Source of the DNA: JADJOY01 sp016713535 [NCBI: Deltaproteobacteria bacterium]
GTDB lineage: Bacteria > JADJOY01
Length of the DNA: 64,000 nt
Assembly (NCBI GenBank): GCA_016713535.1
Contig: JADJOY010000032.1
Coordinates: forward strand, 51,027-115,026
Reading direction: 5' to 3'
The notes under the pieces were generated by a model that did no database searches, had not been told where the DNA came from, and saw nothing but the letters and a program-made list of their open reading frames with translations. This document shows, piece after piece, positions 46,935 through 55,173 of this stretch. How positions within the stretch are numbered: position 1 is the stretch's first letter; every line of letters starts with the position of its first letter. The translations under genes and the position numbers were made by a program.

Positions 46935-46982
46935 AAATACTGCCAGTTTGTGGCAGAATCTGTCACAAGCCGCTTACAGCTC

Positions 46983-47019
46983 GGCCCGGATTTGCCGCGA
47001 AACACGGCAAATCTGGGCC
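46983..47019. terminator. Long hairpin after the FabG gene
   Basis: Arms of 15 bp (46983-46997 and 47005-47019) pair with one G-T wobble around the 7-base loop CGAAACA. It lies just beyond the FabG stop on the minus strand and separates the operon from the HsdS remnant. No T-run. Confidence 0.6.
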
Positions 47020-47060
47020 CCAGAGGCCCTGAAAGGCCCGCTTTCGGCGTCGTGACGGCT

Positions 47061-48372
47061 TCAGGCGCCGATGAAGGCGCCGCCACACACCCGGAGCACG
47101 CTCCCGGTCACGCCTTGCGAGGCGGGCATGGCCAGGAAGGTGAGCGCCTGGCCGACGTCTTCGGGCTGCCCGCCCTGGGCGAGGCTCGCGAGGCGGCGGC
47201 CGCCTTCGCGGATGGCGAAGGGGATGGCGGCGGTGAGGCGGGTCTCGATGAAGCCGGGGGCGATGGCGTTCACGGTGATGCCGCGGCTCGCGAGCTTGGG
47301 CGCGAGGGCGGTGACGAAGCCGATGATGCCGGCCTTGGAGGCGCTGTAGTTGGTCTGGCCGACGTTGCCGGCGATCCCCGCCACCGACGACAGGCACACG
47401 ATCCGCCCGCCGTCCTTGAGGAGGTCGGGCAGGAGCGCGTCGGTGATCCGCACCACCGCACCGAGGTTGATGTCGATCGCCGAGTCCCAGAGCTCGCCCG
47501 TCATGCGCGCGAGCGTCTTGTCGCGGGTCACGCCAGCGTTGTGGATCACGACGTCGATGGCGCCGAAGTCCTTCTTCACGGTCTCTGCGATCTTCGCGGG
47601 TGCGCCGGCGTCGGTGATGTCGACAGCGAGCGCGACGCCGCCGATCGCGCGCGACCTCGCCGAGCGGCTCCGCGTCGCCCGGCCGATCCAGACAGATCAC
47701 CTTGGCGCCCTCCGCCGCGAGCAGCTTGGCGGTGGCGGCGCCGATGCCGCGCGCGGCGCCGGTCACGAGCACGACCTTGCCGCCGAGGCTCCGCGCGTAG
47801 CCTGCCGCGGCACCGCTCGATCCCCTCTTCGCGGCGGCGCTCTTGGTGACGCGCACGCGCTGGCCGCTCACGAACGCGGCGCGCGGCGAGAGCAGGAACG
47901 CGAGCACTCCGGCGAGCTCGCTCTCGGCGCCCTCTTCCACCGTGACGAGCGCCGTGGTCGCCCCGTTGCGGCCGAGCTCCTTGCCGAGGCTCTTCACGAA
48001 GCCCTCGAGCGCGGCCTGCCCGGCGGCGCGCGCGGCACTGCCTTCACCCTCGAAGGGACGCCCGAGCACCACCACACGGCCGCAGCGCGCGAGCTTGGCG
48101 ACCCACGGGTGGCCGAAGTCGAACAGCTCGCGCAGCCGCGCGGGCGTGTCGATCCCGCTGCCGTCGAAGACCAGCGCCGCGGTCTCGACCGCGTCCGGCA
48201 CCGTGCCGGGCACGAAGAACCGCGGCGGACGGGAGTGCTTCTCGCCAGCGGCCCGGAAGGCGCCGGCGACGGCGTCGTCGCCGCTGACCACGCTCACCGA
48301 GGCTCCGGCGGCGCCGAGGGCCTCGGCCACCGTCGCGACGAGGGTGCTGCCGTTGGCCGCTGCGAACGTCAC
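47061..48372 (-). CDS. fabG: Two-domain (FabG4-like) 3-oxoacyl-reductase, one frame break
   Basis: About 436 residues. A degenerate N-terminal SDR-like domain precedes a true SDR domain with LVTGAARGIG (cofactor loop), HNAG, and the catalytic SSVAG then YSASKAG (Tyr-x3-Lys). This long form is HMwFabG (FabG4), which reduces 3-oxoacyl-CoA/ACP. An extra base at about 47648 splits it; the fix gives GEVARAIGGVALAVDITDAGA. GTG 48372 overlaps the MaoC stop by 4 bases (48369-48372); the upstream open frame is probably MaoC in another frame. Order with FadE5- and MaoC-like genes parallels mycobacterial fadE5-fabG4-htdX. Confidence 0.88.
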
Positions 48373-49364
48373 CGAGCGGCCGTCGAGGGGCCGCTCCTCC
48401 CACGCCGAGCTGGTGCGGGTGATGAGGTGAAGCTGCCCACGAGGTACGCGGGACTGCCGGCGGCGTCGCCGACGTAGATCTCGCCCGTCCGCGGTGAGCC
48501 GTCCTTCGCCACCAGGAAGAGCCCGACCTTGCCGGGCAGCACCAGCGGCTTGGTGAAGCGCGCGTCGAAGGTGGCGATCGCCTGGGTGTCGACGCCCAGC
48601 ACCTGCGCCACCACTCCCTCCCACGCCCGCGCCATGGTGCCGAAGCCGTGGAGGATGGTGCTCTTGAAGCCGAACATCCGCGCGTACGGGCGGATCCAGT
48701 GGACCGGGTTGAAGTCGCCGGTGAGCTTCGCGAAGTCGAGGCCGGCGTTGGCCGGCAGCGACCAGCGGGCGAGCTCGCGGGCGTCGGCGGGGACGATCGC
48801 GACCTCCTTCTTCTTGGCCTCTCCGCCTCCACTGCTGCTGCCGCTGCTGCCGCTGCCCTTGCCACCCCCGCCGAGCGGCACGATCGCGTAGAGGTGAGCC
48901 GTGACGGCGTTCGGAACGCTCTTGGTGCCGGTCACGATCTTCTGGTGGAGCACCGCGCGCCGCCCGTCGTCGTCGATGTCCTCCAGGCAAGCGCTCACCT
49001 CGAGCGGCTCGTTCGCGGGGAGCGCCGCAGCGATCTCGACCCGGCACCCGCCGTTCAGCACCTTCATGAGCGGATACGGGATGCCTTCGAGGGTACGCGC
49101 GGCGAGGGCGAAGCCCCACTGCGGGAAGAAGTGCGGCGGCAGGCGTTCGCCGTAGGCCGACGGCTCGCCGCCGACGTGGCGGACGTAGTCGCGCACCAGC
49201 TCGCGCGAGCGCGGCGGCATGGTGGCGCGCAGCTCGGGGCCAGGCGCGGGCACGCTTCCGCGCGCGGCGCCGCTCTTCGGTGCCTTCATCGCCGAGAGCG
49301 CGGTCCGCCCGAGCGAGCGGATCACGGGGCCCTGCTCGAGGACGTAGCGAAGGGGAATGGACAT
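48369..49364 (-). CDS. MaoC-like (R)-specific enoyl hydratase (HtdX-like)
   Basis: The 331-residue protein has two hot-dog halves. The second contains LTGDFNPVHW, the hydratase active-site motif (Asp, His), and HGFGTMARAW. A Gly/Ser-rich linker (GGGGKGSGSSG) joins the halves, as in HtdX-type hydratases. It would hydrate trans-2-enoyl-CoA to (R)-3-hydroxyacyl-CoA, the reverse step partner of the FabG downstream. ATG 49364 has GGAGA upstream. The last 25 residues read differently from the family, so an error near 48440 is possible. Confidence 0.83.
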   Translation of the reverse strand: MSIPLRYVLEQGPVIRSLGRTALSAMKAPKSGAARGSVPAPGPELRATMPPRSRELVRDYVRHVGGEPSAYGERLPPHFFPQWGFALAARTLEGIPYPLMKVLNGGCRVEIAAALPANEPLEVSACLEDIDDDGRRAVLHQKIVTGTKSVPNAVTAHLYAIVPLGGGGKGSGSSGSSSGGGEAKKKEVAIVPADARELARWSLPANAGLDFAKLTGDFNPVHWIRPYARMFGFKSTILHGFGTMARAWEGVVAQVLGVDTQAIATFDARFTKPLVLPGKVGLFLVAKDGSPRTGEIYVGDAAGSPAYLVGSFTSSPAPARRGRSGPSTAAR

Positions 49365-49390
49365 GGTCTCGGTCTCCGGTTGGAACTGGC

Positions 49391-49606
49391 GGGCGGGCAC
49401 GGGGCCCGCCCCTACGATCCTTCTCGATCCGGGCGGGCACGGGGCCCGCCCCTACGATCCTTCTCGATCCGGGCGGGCACGGGGCCGGCCCCTACGATCC
49501 CTCTCGATCCGGGCGGGCACGGGGCCCGCCCCTACGATCCTTCTCGATCCGGGCGGGCACGGGGCCGCATGCGCCGACGTAGGGGCGGGGCCTGTCCCCG
49601 CCCGGA
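49391..49606. repeat. Tandem array of 40-bp hairpin repeat, five copies (family 3)
   Basis: Units begin at 49391, 49431, 49471, 49511 and 49551. Each has GGGCGGGC-ACGG-GGCCCGCCCC then CTACGATC and CTCGATCC. The third has one C/G change (GGGGCCGGCC). The fifth merges into a related inverted copy. It lies between the MaoC and acyl-CoA dehydrogenase genes, which are in the same operon. Confidence 0.9.
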
Positions 49607-49621
49607 ACGCCGGCGCGGCGC

Positions 49622-51550
49622 TCAGCTCGCGGCCTGCTCCTCGGCCGCCACCTCGGTGCCGTGAAGCTGCGCCAGCAAGCGCTCGCCGGTGGTGGTGATC
49701 TCGTCGTGGAGCGCGCGGCAGCGCACCTCGGCGCGCTCGAGGTAGCGCTCGGCGACGTCGCGGCGCTCGGGGAACTTCATGGCCTGGTCGTAGAGCAGCT
49801 CGCCCACCGCCTCGTCGGCGAGGATCTTGGTGAGCCGCTCGGCGTGCAACATCGCGAGCGCGAAGTCCTTCTTGGGGTTCCAGTCCTTGGTGAGGAGCCG
49901 TGGCCAGTCCTTGAGCGACTTGTCCTGCACCTGCCGGAACTTGGCCCCCGCCGTCTTGACCACCAGGTGCTGCTGGGCGCTCAGGGAGAGCGTCTGGATG
50001 CGCGCCAGGCGCTTCTGCAGCGGGTCGCTGGCCGAGAGCGAGCGCCAGCGCGCCTGCGCCAGCCGCCGCACGAAGCCCTGCGGGTTCTTGAGGATCACGC
50101 CGAGCGTGTCCTTCATCGCCATCAGCGACTGGATCTGGCTGGTGCCCTCGTAGATCGGCATCACCAGCGCGTCGCGCAAGAGCTTCTCCGCCGGATACTC
50201 CTTGATGTAGCCGTTGCCGCCGTGGATCTGCAGCGCGCGCCGCGCGTGCTCGACCGCCTTCTCCGACGCCAGGTACTTGAGCAGCGGTGTCAACCGGCGT
50301 GAAATCTTCTTGTGGCGCCGAGCCGTGCGCGCGAGCTCCTCCTTCGAGAGCCCGTTCGGGCCCGCGAGGTAGTCGGCGAACAGGTTGAGCTTGGTGGCGA
50401 GCTCCTCGTGGTAGGCGCTCGCCATCGCCAGGGCGCGGATGCCCTGGACGTCGGTGCGCATCTCGTCGAGGTAGTCGGCGATCATCTCGTGTCGGTCGAT
50501 GGTCTTGCCCATCGAGCCGCGCTCGGCGGCGTAGTGCTTGGCGGCCCGGTACGCCGCCTCGCTGAGGCCGAGCGACTCGAAGCCCACGCCCACGCGCGCG
50601 TTGTTCATGAGCGTGAGCATGTACTTGAAGCCCTCGCCGCGGCGGCCGACGAGCTGCGCCGGCGCGCGCTCGTAGTCGAGCGACGCGGTGGCCGAGCCGT
50701 GGTGGCCGAGCTTCTCCTCGATGCGGCCGAGCTTGACGATGCGCTTGCGGGTGCCGTCGGGCATATCCTCGTAGGCCGGCACCAGGAACATCGAGAGTCC
50801 ACCGAGGCCGGCGAACGGATCGTCGCCCGCCTTGGGCTTCTCGGTGCGCGCGATCACGAAGTGATACTTCCCGTGGCCCGAGGTGATGAAGATCTTCTGG
50901 CCGGTGACGAACCAGTTGCCGTGCTCGTCCTGCTCGCCCACCGCGCGCAGCGCCGCCATGTCGCTGCCGGCGTCGGGCTCGGTGATGTCCATGGCGCCCC
51001 ACGCCTCGCCGCGGATGATCTCGCCCATCTCCTTCTGCCAGCGCGTGCTCGCGATCTTGCCGGCCGCGAGGTCGAACGTGGTGGTGCCCTCGGTGGCGGA
51101 GAAGACCAGCATCGCGAGCGCGATCCCGCCGTGGAAGCTGTGGTGCGCCATCACGCTGACGTCGGCGCGCGCCATCATCTCGGCGTTCAGGAAGTAGATC
51201 ATCGCGGGCGTGTTCTGCCCGCCGAGCTCGCGCGGCACGCACATGCCGTGCAGCTCGAGTTCCTTGAGCTTGTCGAAGATCGCCTGCATCTCGGGCGGGA
51301 AGACACCCTCGCCGTCGACCAGCTTCACCCCCTGCTCGTCGATCTTCGCCGCGTGGGGCGCGATCTCGTCGGCGACGAAGCCGCCCACCAGCTCGAGGAT
51401 GTCCTTGTAGAAGGCGACCGCCTCCTCGGCGTTCTTGAAGCCATCTGGCGCCTTCCAGCCGTATTCGGTGGCCTCGACGAGCGGCGCCCAATCGATGCCG
51501 CGCTCGACGTAGAAGCGCAGGTCCTCGTTGTCTCGATAGTAGTTGCCCAT
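49622..51550 (-). CDS. Acyl-CoA dehydrogenase, long FadE5-like form
   Basis: The 642-residue flavoenzyme oxidises acyl-CoA to trans-2-enoyl-CoA. The core has AWGAMDITEPDAGSDMAALR, GQKIFITSGHG, EKLGHHGSATASLDYE and GGNGYIKEYPAEKLLRDA. An extra C-terminal domain of about 170 residues (from FVRRLAQARWRSL) matches FadE5 of mycobacteria and related long forms. ATG 51550 follows GGAGGTAGTC. It is the first gene after the TetR regulator and its product supplies enoyl-CoA for the MaoC and FabG downstream. Confidence 0.94.
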   Translation of the reverse strand: MGNYYRDNEDLRFYVERGIDWAPLVEATEYGWKAPDGFKNAEEAVAFYKDILELVGGFVADEIAPHAAKIDEQGVKLVDGEGVFPPEMQAIFDKLKELELHGMCVPRELGGQNTPAMIYFLNAEMMARADVSVMAHHSFHGGIALAMLVFSATEGTTTFDLAAGKIASTRWQKEMGEIIRGEAWGAMDITEPDAGSDMAALRAVGEQDEHGNWFVTGQKIFITSGHGKYHFVIARTEKPKAGDDPFAGLGGLSMFLVPAYEDMPDGTRKRIVKLGRIEEKLGHHGSATASLDYERAPAQLVGRRGEGFKYMLTLMNNARVGVGFESLGLSEAAYRAAKHYAAERGSMGKTIDRHEMIADYLDEMRTDVQGIRALAMASAYHEELATKLNLFADYLAGPNGLSKEELARTARRHKKISRRLTPLLKYLASEKAVEHARRALQIHGGNGYIKEYPAEKLLRDALVMPIYEGTSQIQSLMAMKDTLGVILKNPQGFVRRLAQARWRSLSASDPLQKRLARIQTLSLSAQQHLVVKTAGAKFRQVQDKSLKDWPRLLTKDWNPKKDFALAMLHAERLTKILADEAVGELLYDQAMKFPERRDVAERYLERAEVRCRALHDEITTTGERLLAQLHGTEVAAEEQAAS

Positions 51551-51552
51551 GA

Positions 51553-52338
51553 CTACCTCCCGTGCCGGGCCGCTCGGGCGCCGCCACGTCGTGCGGGCGC
51601 GCGGCCCGCGGGTTTCGCGACCGCGGTCGGCGGGACACCTGCCCTCGCCGCCCGGCCGGGAACGATCTCCTTCGAAACGAACAACGCGTCGTGCGCGACC
51701 CGCACCAGCTCGCGCACCTGGCGCTCGGGATCGGGCTCGGAGGCGACCAGCACGCCGAGCAGCTCGGTGGAGGCGATGCCGGTGACCAGCAGGTTCGCCA
51801 CCACCACCAGGTAGGCCTCGGGGTCGAGCTCGGCGCGCACCACGCCCATCTCCTGGCCGCGCCTCAGGTAGCGCGCGATCACCTCGATCCACGGGCGAAG
51901 CTGCGTGAGCAGCCGCACCTTCATCTCCTGCGGGTGATCGAGGAGCTCGCGCACCAGGAGCCGCGCGCGGTTGGGATCGGCGGTGAAGAACCCGACCGCC
52001 TCGCGCACCATCCCCTCGAAGATCTGGTCGCCCTGCCCCGCCGCCATGAGCAGCCGCGGCAGCACGTCGGCCCAGCGGCTGAGGAGCGCGTCGAGCACCG
52101 CCTGGCGCAGCGCGTCCTTGGACGGGAAGTGGTAGAGCAGCGACGGCTTGCGTACCCCGACGGCTTCCGCGATCTGCTGCAGCGGAGTCCCGTCGTAGCC
52201 CTGCGCCGCGAACAGCCGCGTCGCCTCCTCGAGCACCCGCGCGCGCACGTCGCGTGGCGCGCCGGCCGCTTCGGCGGACGCTTCGGCGGCGGTGGCCGCG
52301 CCGCGAGCGGCGTGGGGTGTGGCGCGGGTGGGATGCAA
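51553..52338 (-). CDS. TetR family transcriptional regulator
   Basis: The 261-residue protein has the TetR DNA-binding domain at about residues 28-80, including the helix-turn-helix TPLQQIAEAVGVRKPSLLYH with the FPSK end. The ligand domain is long and ends in an Arg/Ala-rich tail. The start is uncertain: TTG 52338 is the first codon in frame, but a start close to residue 20 would be normal. It lies directly before the acyl-CoA dehydrogenase gene (2 bases between genes) and next to the palindrome at 52363, so it should repress this fatty-acid operon, possibly releasing on acyl-CoA. Confidence 0.9.
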   Translation of the reverse strand: MHPTRATPHAARGAATAAEASAEAAGAPRDVRARVLEEATRLFAAQGYDGTPLQQIAEAVGVRKPSLLYHFPSKDALRQAVLDALLSRWADVLPRLLMAAGQGDQIFEGMVREAVGFFTADPNRARLLVRELLDHPQEMKVRLLTQLRPWIEVIARYLRRGQEMGVVRAELDPEAYLVVVANLLVTGIASTELLGVLVASEPDPERQVRELVRVAHDALFVSKEIVPGRAARAGVPPTAVAKPAGRAPARRGGARAARHGR

Positions 52339-52340
52339 GG

Positions 52341-52384
52341 TTCTCTACCAAAGAGTCGTGATGTGTCTACCAAATGGTAGACAC
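52341..52384. promoter_or_regulatory. TetR operator: GTGTCTACCA-AA-TGGTAGACAC
   Basis: The 22-bp site at 52363-52384 has perfect 10-bp arms and a 2-base centre, the usual layout for a TetR dimer site. A half-like copy (TTCTCTACCAAAG) begins at 52341. It sits between the TetR gene and the divergent outer-membrane gene, so it may control both. Confidence 0.78.
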
Positions 52385-52449
52385 CGCTGCGGCGGTTGTC
52401 AACGCGGCGCGTCACGATCCCTCGGCGCGCTCGGTCGCCCCGTTTTTCC

Positions 52450-52479
52450 TTGACCGCCGCGACGGCGGATTTCTATCGT
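52450..52479 (+). promoter_or_regulatory. Possible sigma-70 promoter for the outer-membrane gene
   Basis: TTGACC at 52450 and TATCGT at 52474, 18 bases apart, match the -35 and -10 only partly. The start codon follows 31 bases later with GGAGGAGGA. Confidence 0.38.
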
Positions 52480-52510
52480 CCGCCCTCCCCGAAAACCCCG
52501 AGGAGGAGGA

Positions 52511-54315
52511 ATGACCGCGATCCGCCCGCCGTTTCCTGCCCGCCCCTGGTTTCTCGCCATCACATGCGCCGCCGCGGCGCTCCTCTCCTCGGCGCCGCCC
52601 GCAGCCGCCCTCGACTACGACGTCGACGGCTTCCTGCGCTTCGACTACCACCTGAACGACGACCTGCCGCTCTCTCCCGCCGGGCTCGCGACCCAGGAGG
52701 AGTGGCTCGACATGCGGCTCTCGGTGTCGCCGCGGCCCCACCTCGGCGAGGAGCTGCTCGTGGCGGCGCGCATCGAGGCGCTCGACGGCGTGGTCGCGGG
52801 CGACGGCCGTGACGAGCTCGACGTGCAAGCGGGCTTCGACCCGAGCGGCGGCACCACCGACCGCGACGGCGACGACCTCGACTCGATCGAGCTCGACCGC
52901 GCGTGGCTCGAATACACGCCATCGTTCGGGCTCTTCCGGATCGGCCGCCAGAGCACCGACTGGGGTCTCGGCATCCTCGCCAACGGCGGCGGCGACGCGC
53001 CCGAGTGGGGGCTCGCCGGCAACGGCCCCGGCCGCGGCGACACCGTCGACCGCGGGCAGCTCACCACCGACCTCTTCCAGTGGCTCGGCTTCGCCGAGGA
53101 CCACTGGCTCGTGAGCGCCGCCTACGATCGCGTCCACGAGGGCGACCCGCTGCTACGCGCCGACGACGTGAGCCAGATCGTCGCCACCACGCTCTACACC
53201 AACGGCACCATCCGGCCGCGCGCGCTCGGCACCCGCGAGGCGGGCCTCTACGCGAGCTACGTGATGAACCACGACGTCCACTCCGCGATGGGCGTGGTCG
53301 ACGTCTACGGGCGCCTCGAGCTCGGCCCCGAGCGCTATCACGCGTTCGGCGAGGTCGAGGGCGCGTGGACGATCGGCAGCGCCGACCGGCGCGGCTTCGT
53401 GTCGGACGCGCTGCTCGACCGCGCCGAGCAGCTCGCGGCGGCGAGCTTCGCGACCGCGCTCGAGGCGACCGGCCTCGACGCGGAGGCGGCCGCCGCGCGC
53501 GGCGCCGCGATCGCCGCACACGGCAGTGCCTCGCCGATCGAGCGCGCGGCCGTGACCGGCCAGCTCGCGGACGACTTCGTGGCGAGCGGCTGGGACGACG
53601 ACGCGGCGCAAAGCACCGCGGACCGGATCGCGACGATCGGCGTCGAGGGCGTGTCCCAGGACACCGTGGACGCGCAGGCGCTCGGCGGAGTCGTGCGCTC
53701 GGGCTTGCAGCTGGGCCCGGCCACGATCGGCGTCGAGATCGGCGGCAGCCGCGCGCTCACCGGCGACGACGTCACGCCGCCGATCGTCGGCCCACAGGGA
53801 GGTGCCCGGAGCCAGGTGGCCGAAGACGCGATTGCTGCGGAGCTCGAGCAGCGCCAGCTCGAAGCGCGCTCACCGGTCGCAAGGCCTCGCTCTTCTCGTT
53901 CGATCGCGAATTCGATCCCGCGCTGATCCTGTTCGAAGAGGTGGGGCCGCTCGGCGCCGACGGCCGCCCCACGGTCGCGAACGCGTTCTACGCCAAGCTC
54001 GCCGCGAGCGCCTCGCCGCTTCGCGACCTCGAGGTGTTCGGGTTGGTGATCTACGGCCAGCTCGCGCGCAAGGTCGAGCGCTTCACCGTCATGTGCGGAC
54101 CGCCGGCCGACTGCCGCGAGAACCTCACCGCGGTGGTGATGCCCGCCGGCGCAGCGGACGAGCTCGGCGTCGAGCTCGACGCCGGCGTCGTGTACCACGT
54201 GATCGAGCACCTCACGTCCGAGCTCCGGCTCGGCCAGCTCTGGAGCGGCCACGCGCTGGGCCCCGACGCCAAGGACGTCACCGCCGTGCGGGTGCGGATC
54301 GCGGCCGAGTGGTGA
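52511..54315 (+). CDS. Outer-membrane beta-barrel-like protein, one frame break
   Basis: About 601 residues. A signal peptide (to about residue 33, AAA) leads to strands such as LDYDVDGFLRFDYHLNDD, LELDRAW-type aromatic ends, FRIGRQSTDWGLGIL and EAGLYASYVMNHD. The middle has an Ala-rich insert of about 100 residues. The C-terminal frame (GRKASLFSFDREFDPALILFEEV, LRLGQLWSGHALGP) ends in an aromatic strand with final Trp. One base missing near 53866 splits it. It looks like an alginate/porin-type barrel, perhaps for fatty acids, given the divergent TetR operon. Ends on a 28-bp palindrome. Confidence 0.72.
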
Positions 54316-54342
54316 GCGATCGAGCGCGCGCGCTCGATCGCT
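54315..54342 (+). terminator. 28-bp perfect palindromic terminator
   Basis: Arms AGCGATCGAGCGCG and CGCGCTCGATCGCT abut without a loop base and overlap the stop codon of the outer-membrane gene. No T-run. Confidence 0.68.
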
Positions 54343-54425
54343 GGAGGGGCAGGCGCCAGCGGCGCCGTGCTTCGTCGACGACCCCAGGCTCGGGTCGGGG
54401 CGGCCGACGAAGCGGCCGCCCTCCA
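54341..54425. repeat. Family-2 hairpin element (TGGAGGG bounded)
   Basis: TGGAGGG (54342-54348) and CCCTCCA (54419-54425) form the outer stem. Inside are GGCGCC-AGC-GGCGCC and CGGCCG-ACGAAG-CGGCCG. Boundary sequence is shared with 63361-63429; inner arms differ. Confidence 0.58.
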
Positions 54426-54433
54426 CGCCGATC

Positions 54434-55000
54434 TCACCTGAGCGAGAGCACCCACCACGCGAGCGCGGTGGCGCTGCTCAGCACGATCGCCGCCGCGGCC
54501 GCCCACTCGAGCCAGCCCGCGCGCTTTCCCGCGTCGCCGTAGGCGAAGCCCACCCGGGTGAGGGCACCGCTGGTGGCGTCGAGGTGGTAGAGCGCGAGCC
54601 CGCCGAACACCAGCCAGTACTCGAGGAGCTGACGGCGTGTGTCGTTCTCGGCGGCGGAGCGCTCGCCGACGCCGCTCTTCACCTCGACCAGCGCGAGCCG
54701 CCCGCGTCGCCGCACCAGGTAGTCGGCGCGCACCGGGCACTCGATCCGGACACCGTCCACGACCACGTGGGCGGTCTCCTCCACCTGCGAGTCGAGGACC
54801 TCGAAGCCGAGCGCGCGCAGCCGCTCCGCCGCCTCGCTCTCGGCGACGCGCCCCGAGCGAAACCGTGCCCGGAGCCGCGCGCGCCCGCGCCAGCGCTGCG
54901 CCGCCGCACCGAGTACCAGCCCGAGCAACAACCCCGCCGCCAGCGCGCCCGCCGCGACCGGCACCAGCAGCGGATCGGGCACGCTCACACCATCTCCCAC
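54434..55000 (-). CDS. Membrane-anchored PD-(D/E)XK nuclease-like protein
   Basis: The 188-residue product has hydrophobic segments at both ends (GALAAGLLLGLVLGAA and EWAAAAAIVLSSATALAWW). Between them the sequence ECPVRADYLVRRR, then ALVEVKSG fits the core D...ExK of PD-(D/E)XK nucleases; RLRALGFEVLDSQ provides the preceding helix-strand. Similar proteins are known as hypothetical Holliday-junction-resolvase-like proteins. Whether it is active at the membrane is unknown. GTG 55000 or the next GTG at 54988 may start it. Confidence 0.62.
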   Translation of the reverse strand: MGDGVSVPDPLLVPVAAGALAAGLLLGLVLGAAAQRWRGRARLRARFRSGRVAESEAAERLRALGFEVLDSQVEETAHVVVDGVRIECPVRADYLVRRRGRLALVEVKSGVGERSAAENDTRRQLLEYWLVFGGLALYHLDATSGALTRVGFAYGDAGKRAGWLEWAAAAAIVLSSATALAWWVLSLR

Positions 55001-55033
55001 GTTCGCAGCCGGATCTAGATCGAACCCATCGCT

Positions 55034-55057
55034 CGCGGGGGCACGGAGGCCCCCGCG
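55034..55057 (-). terminator. GC-rich hairpin after the SGNH gene
   Basis: CGCGGGGGC (55034-55042) and GCCCCCGCG (55049-55057) pair around ACGGAG, about 115 bases after the stop of the minus-strand SGNH lipoprotein gene. Confidence 0.55.
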
Positions 55058-55173
55058 CTACGAACGCTTCACGAGACCCGGTGGTCGTGGCGACGGGTGT
55101 TCCATCCCCCCTCGCCGGACGGGTCCGCCGCGGAGTCGTCGCGCGTGGTCCGTGGCTTCACGACGCATCCGGG

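Noticed and set aside
46983-47019. Integron attC site
   Set aside because: The hairpin lacks the R and L box core sites (GTTRRRY type) and no integrase is seen; a terminator is simpler.
48369-48460. Natural MaoC-FabG fusion protein
   Set aside because: The open frame joins them only in a shifted frame; a GTGA stop-start overlap gives separate genes as elsewhere in the window.
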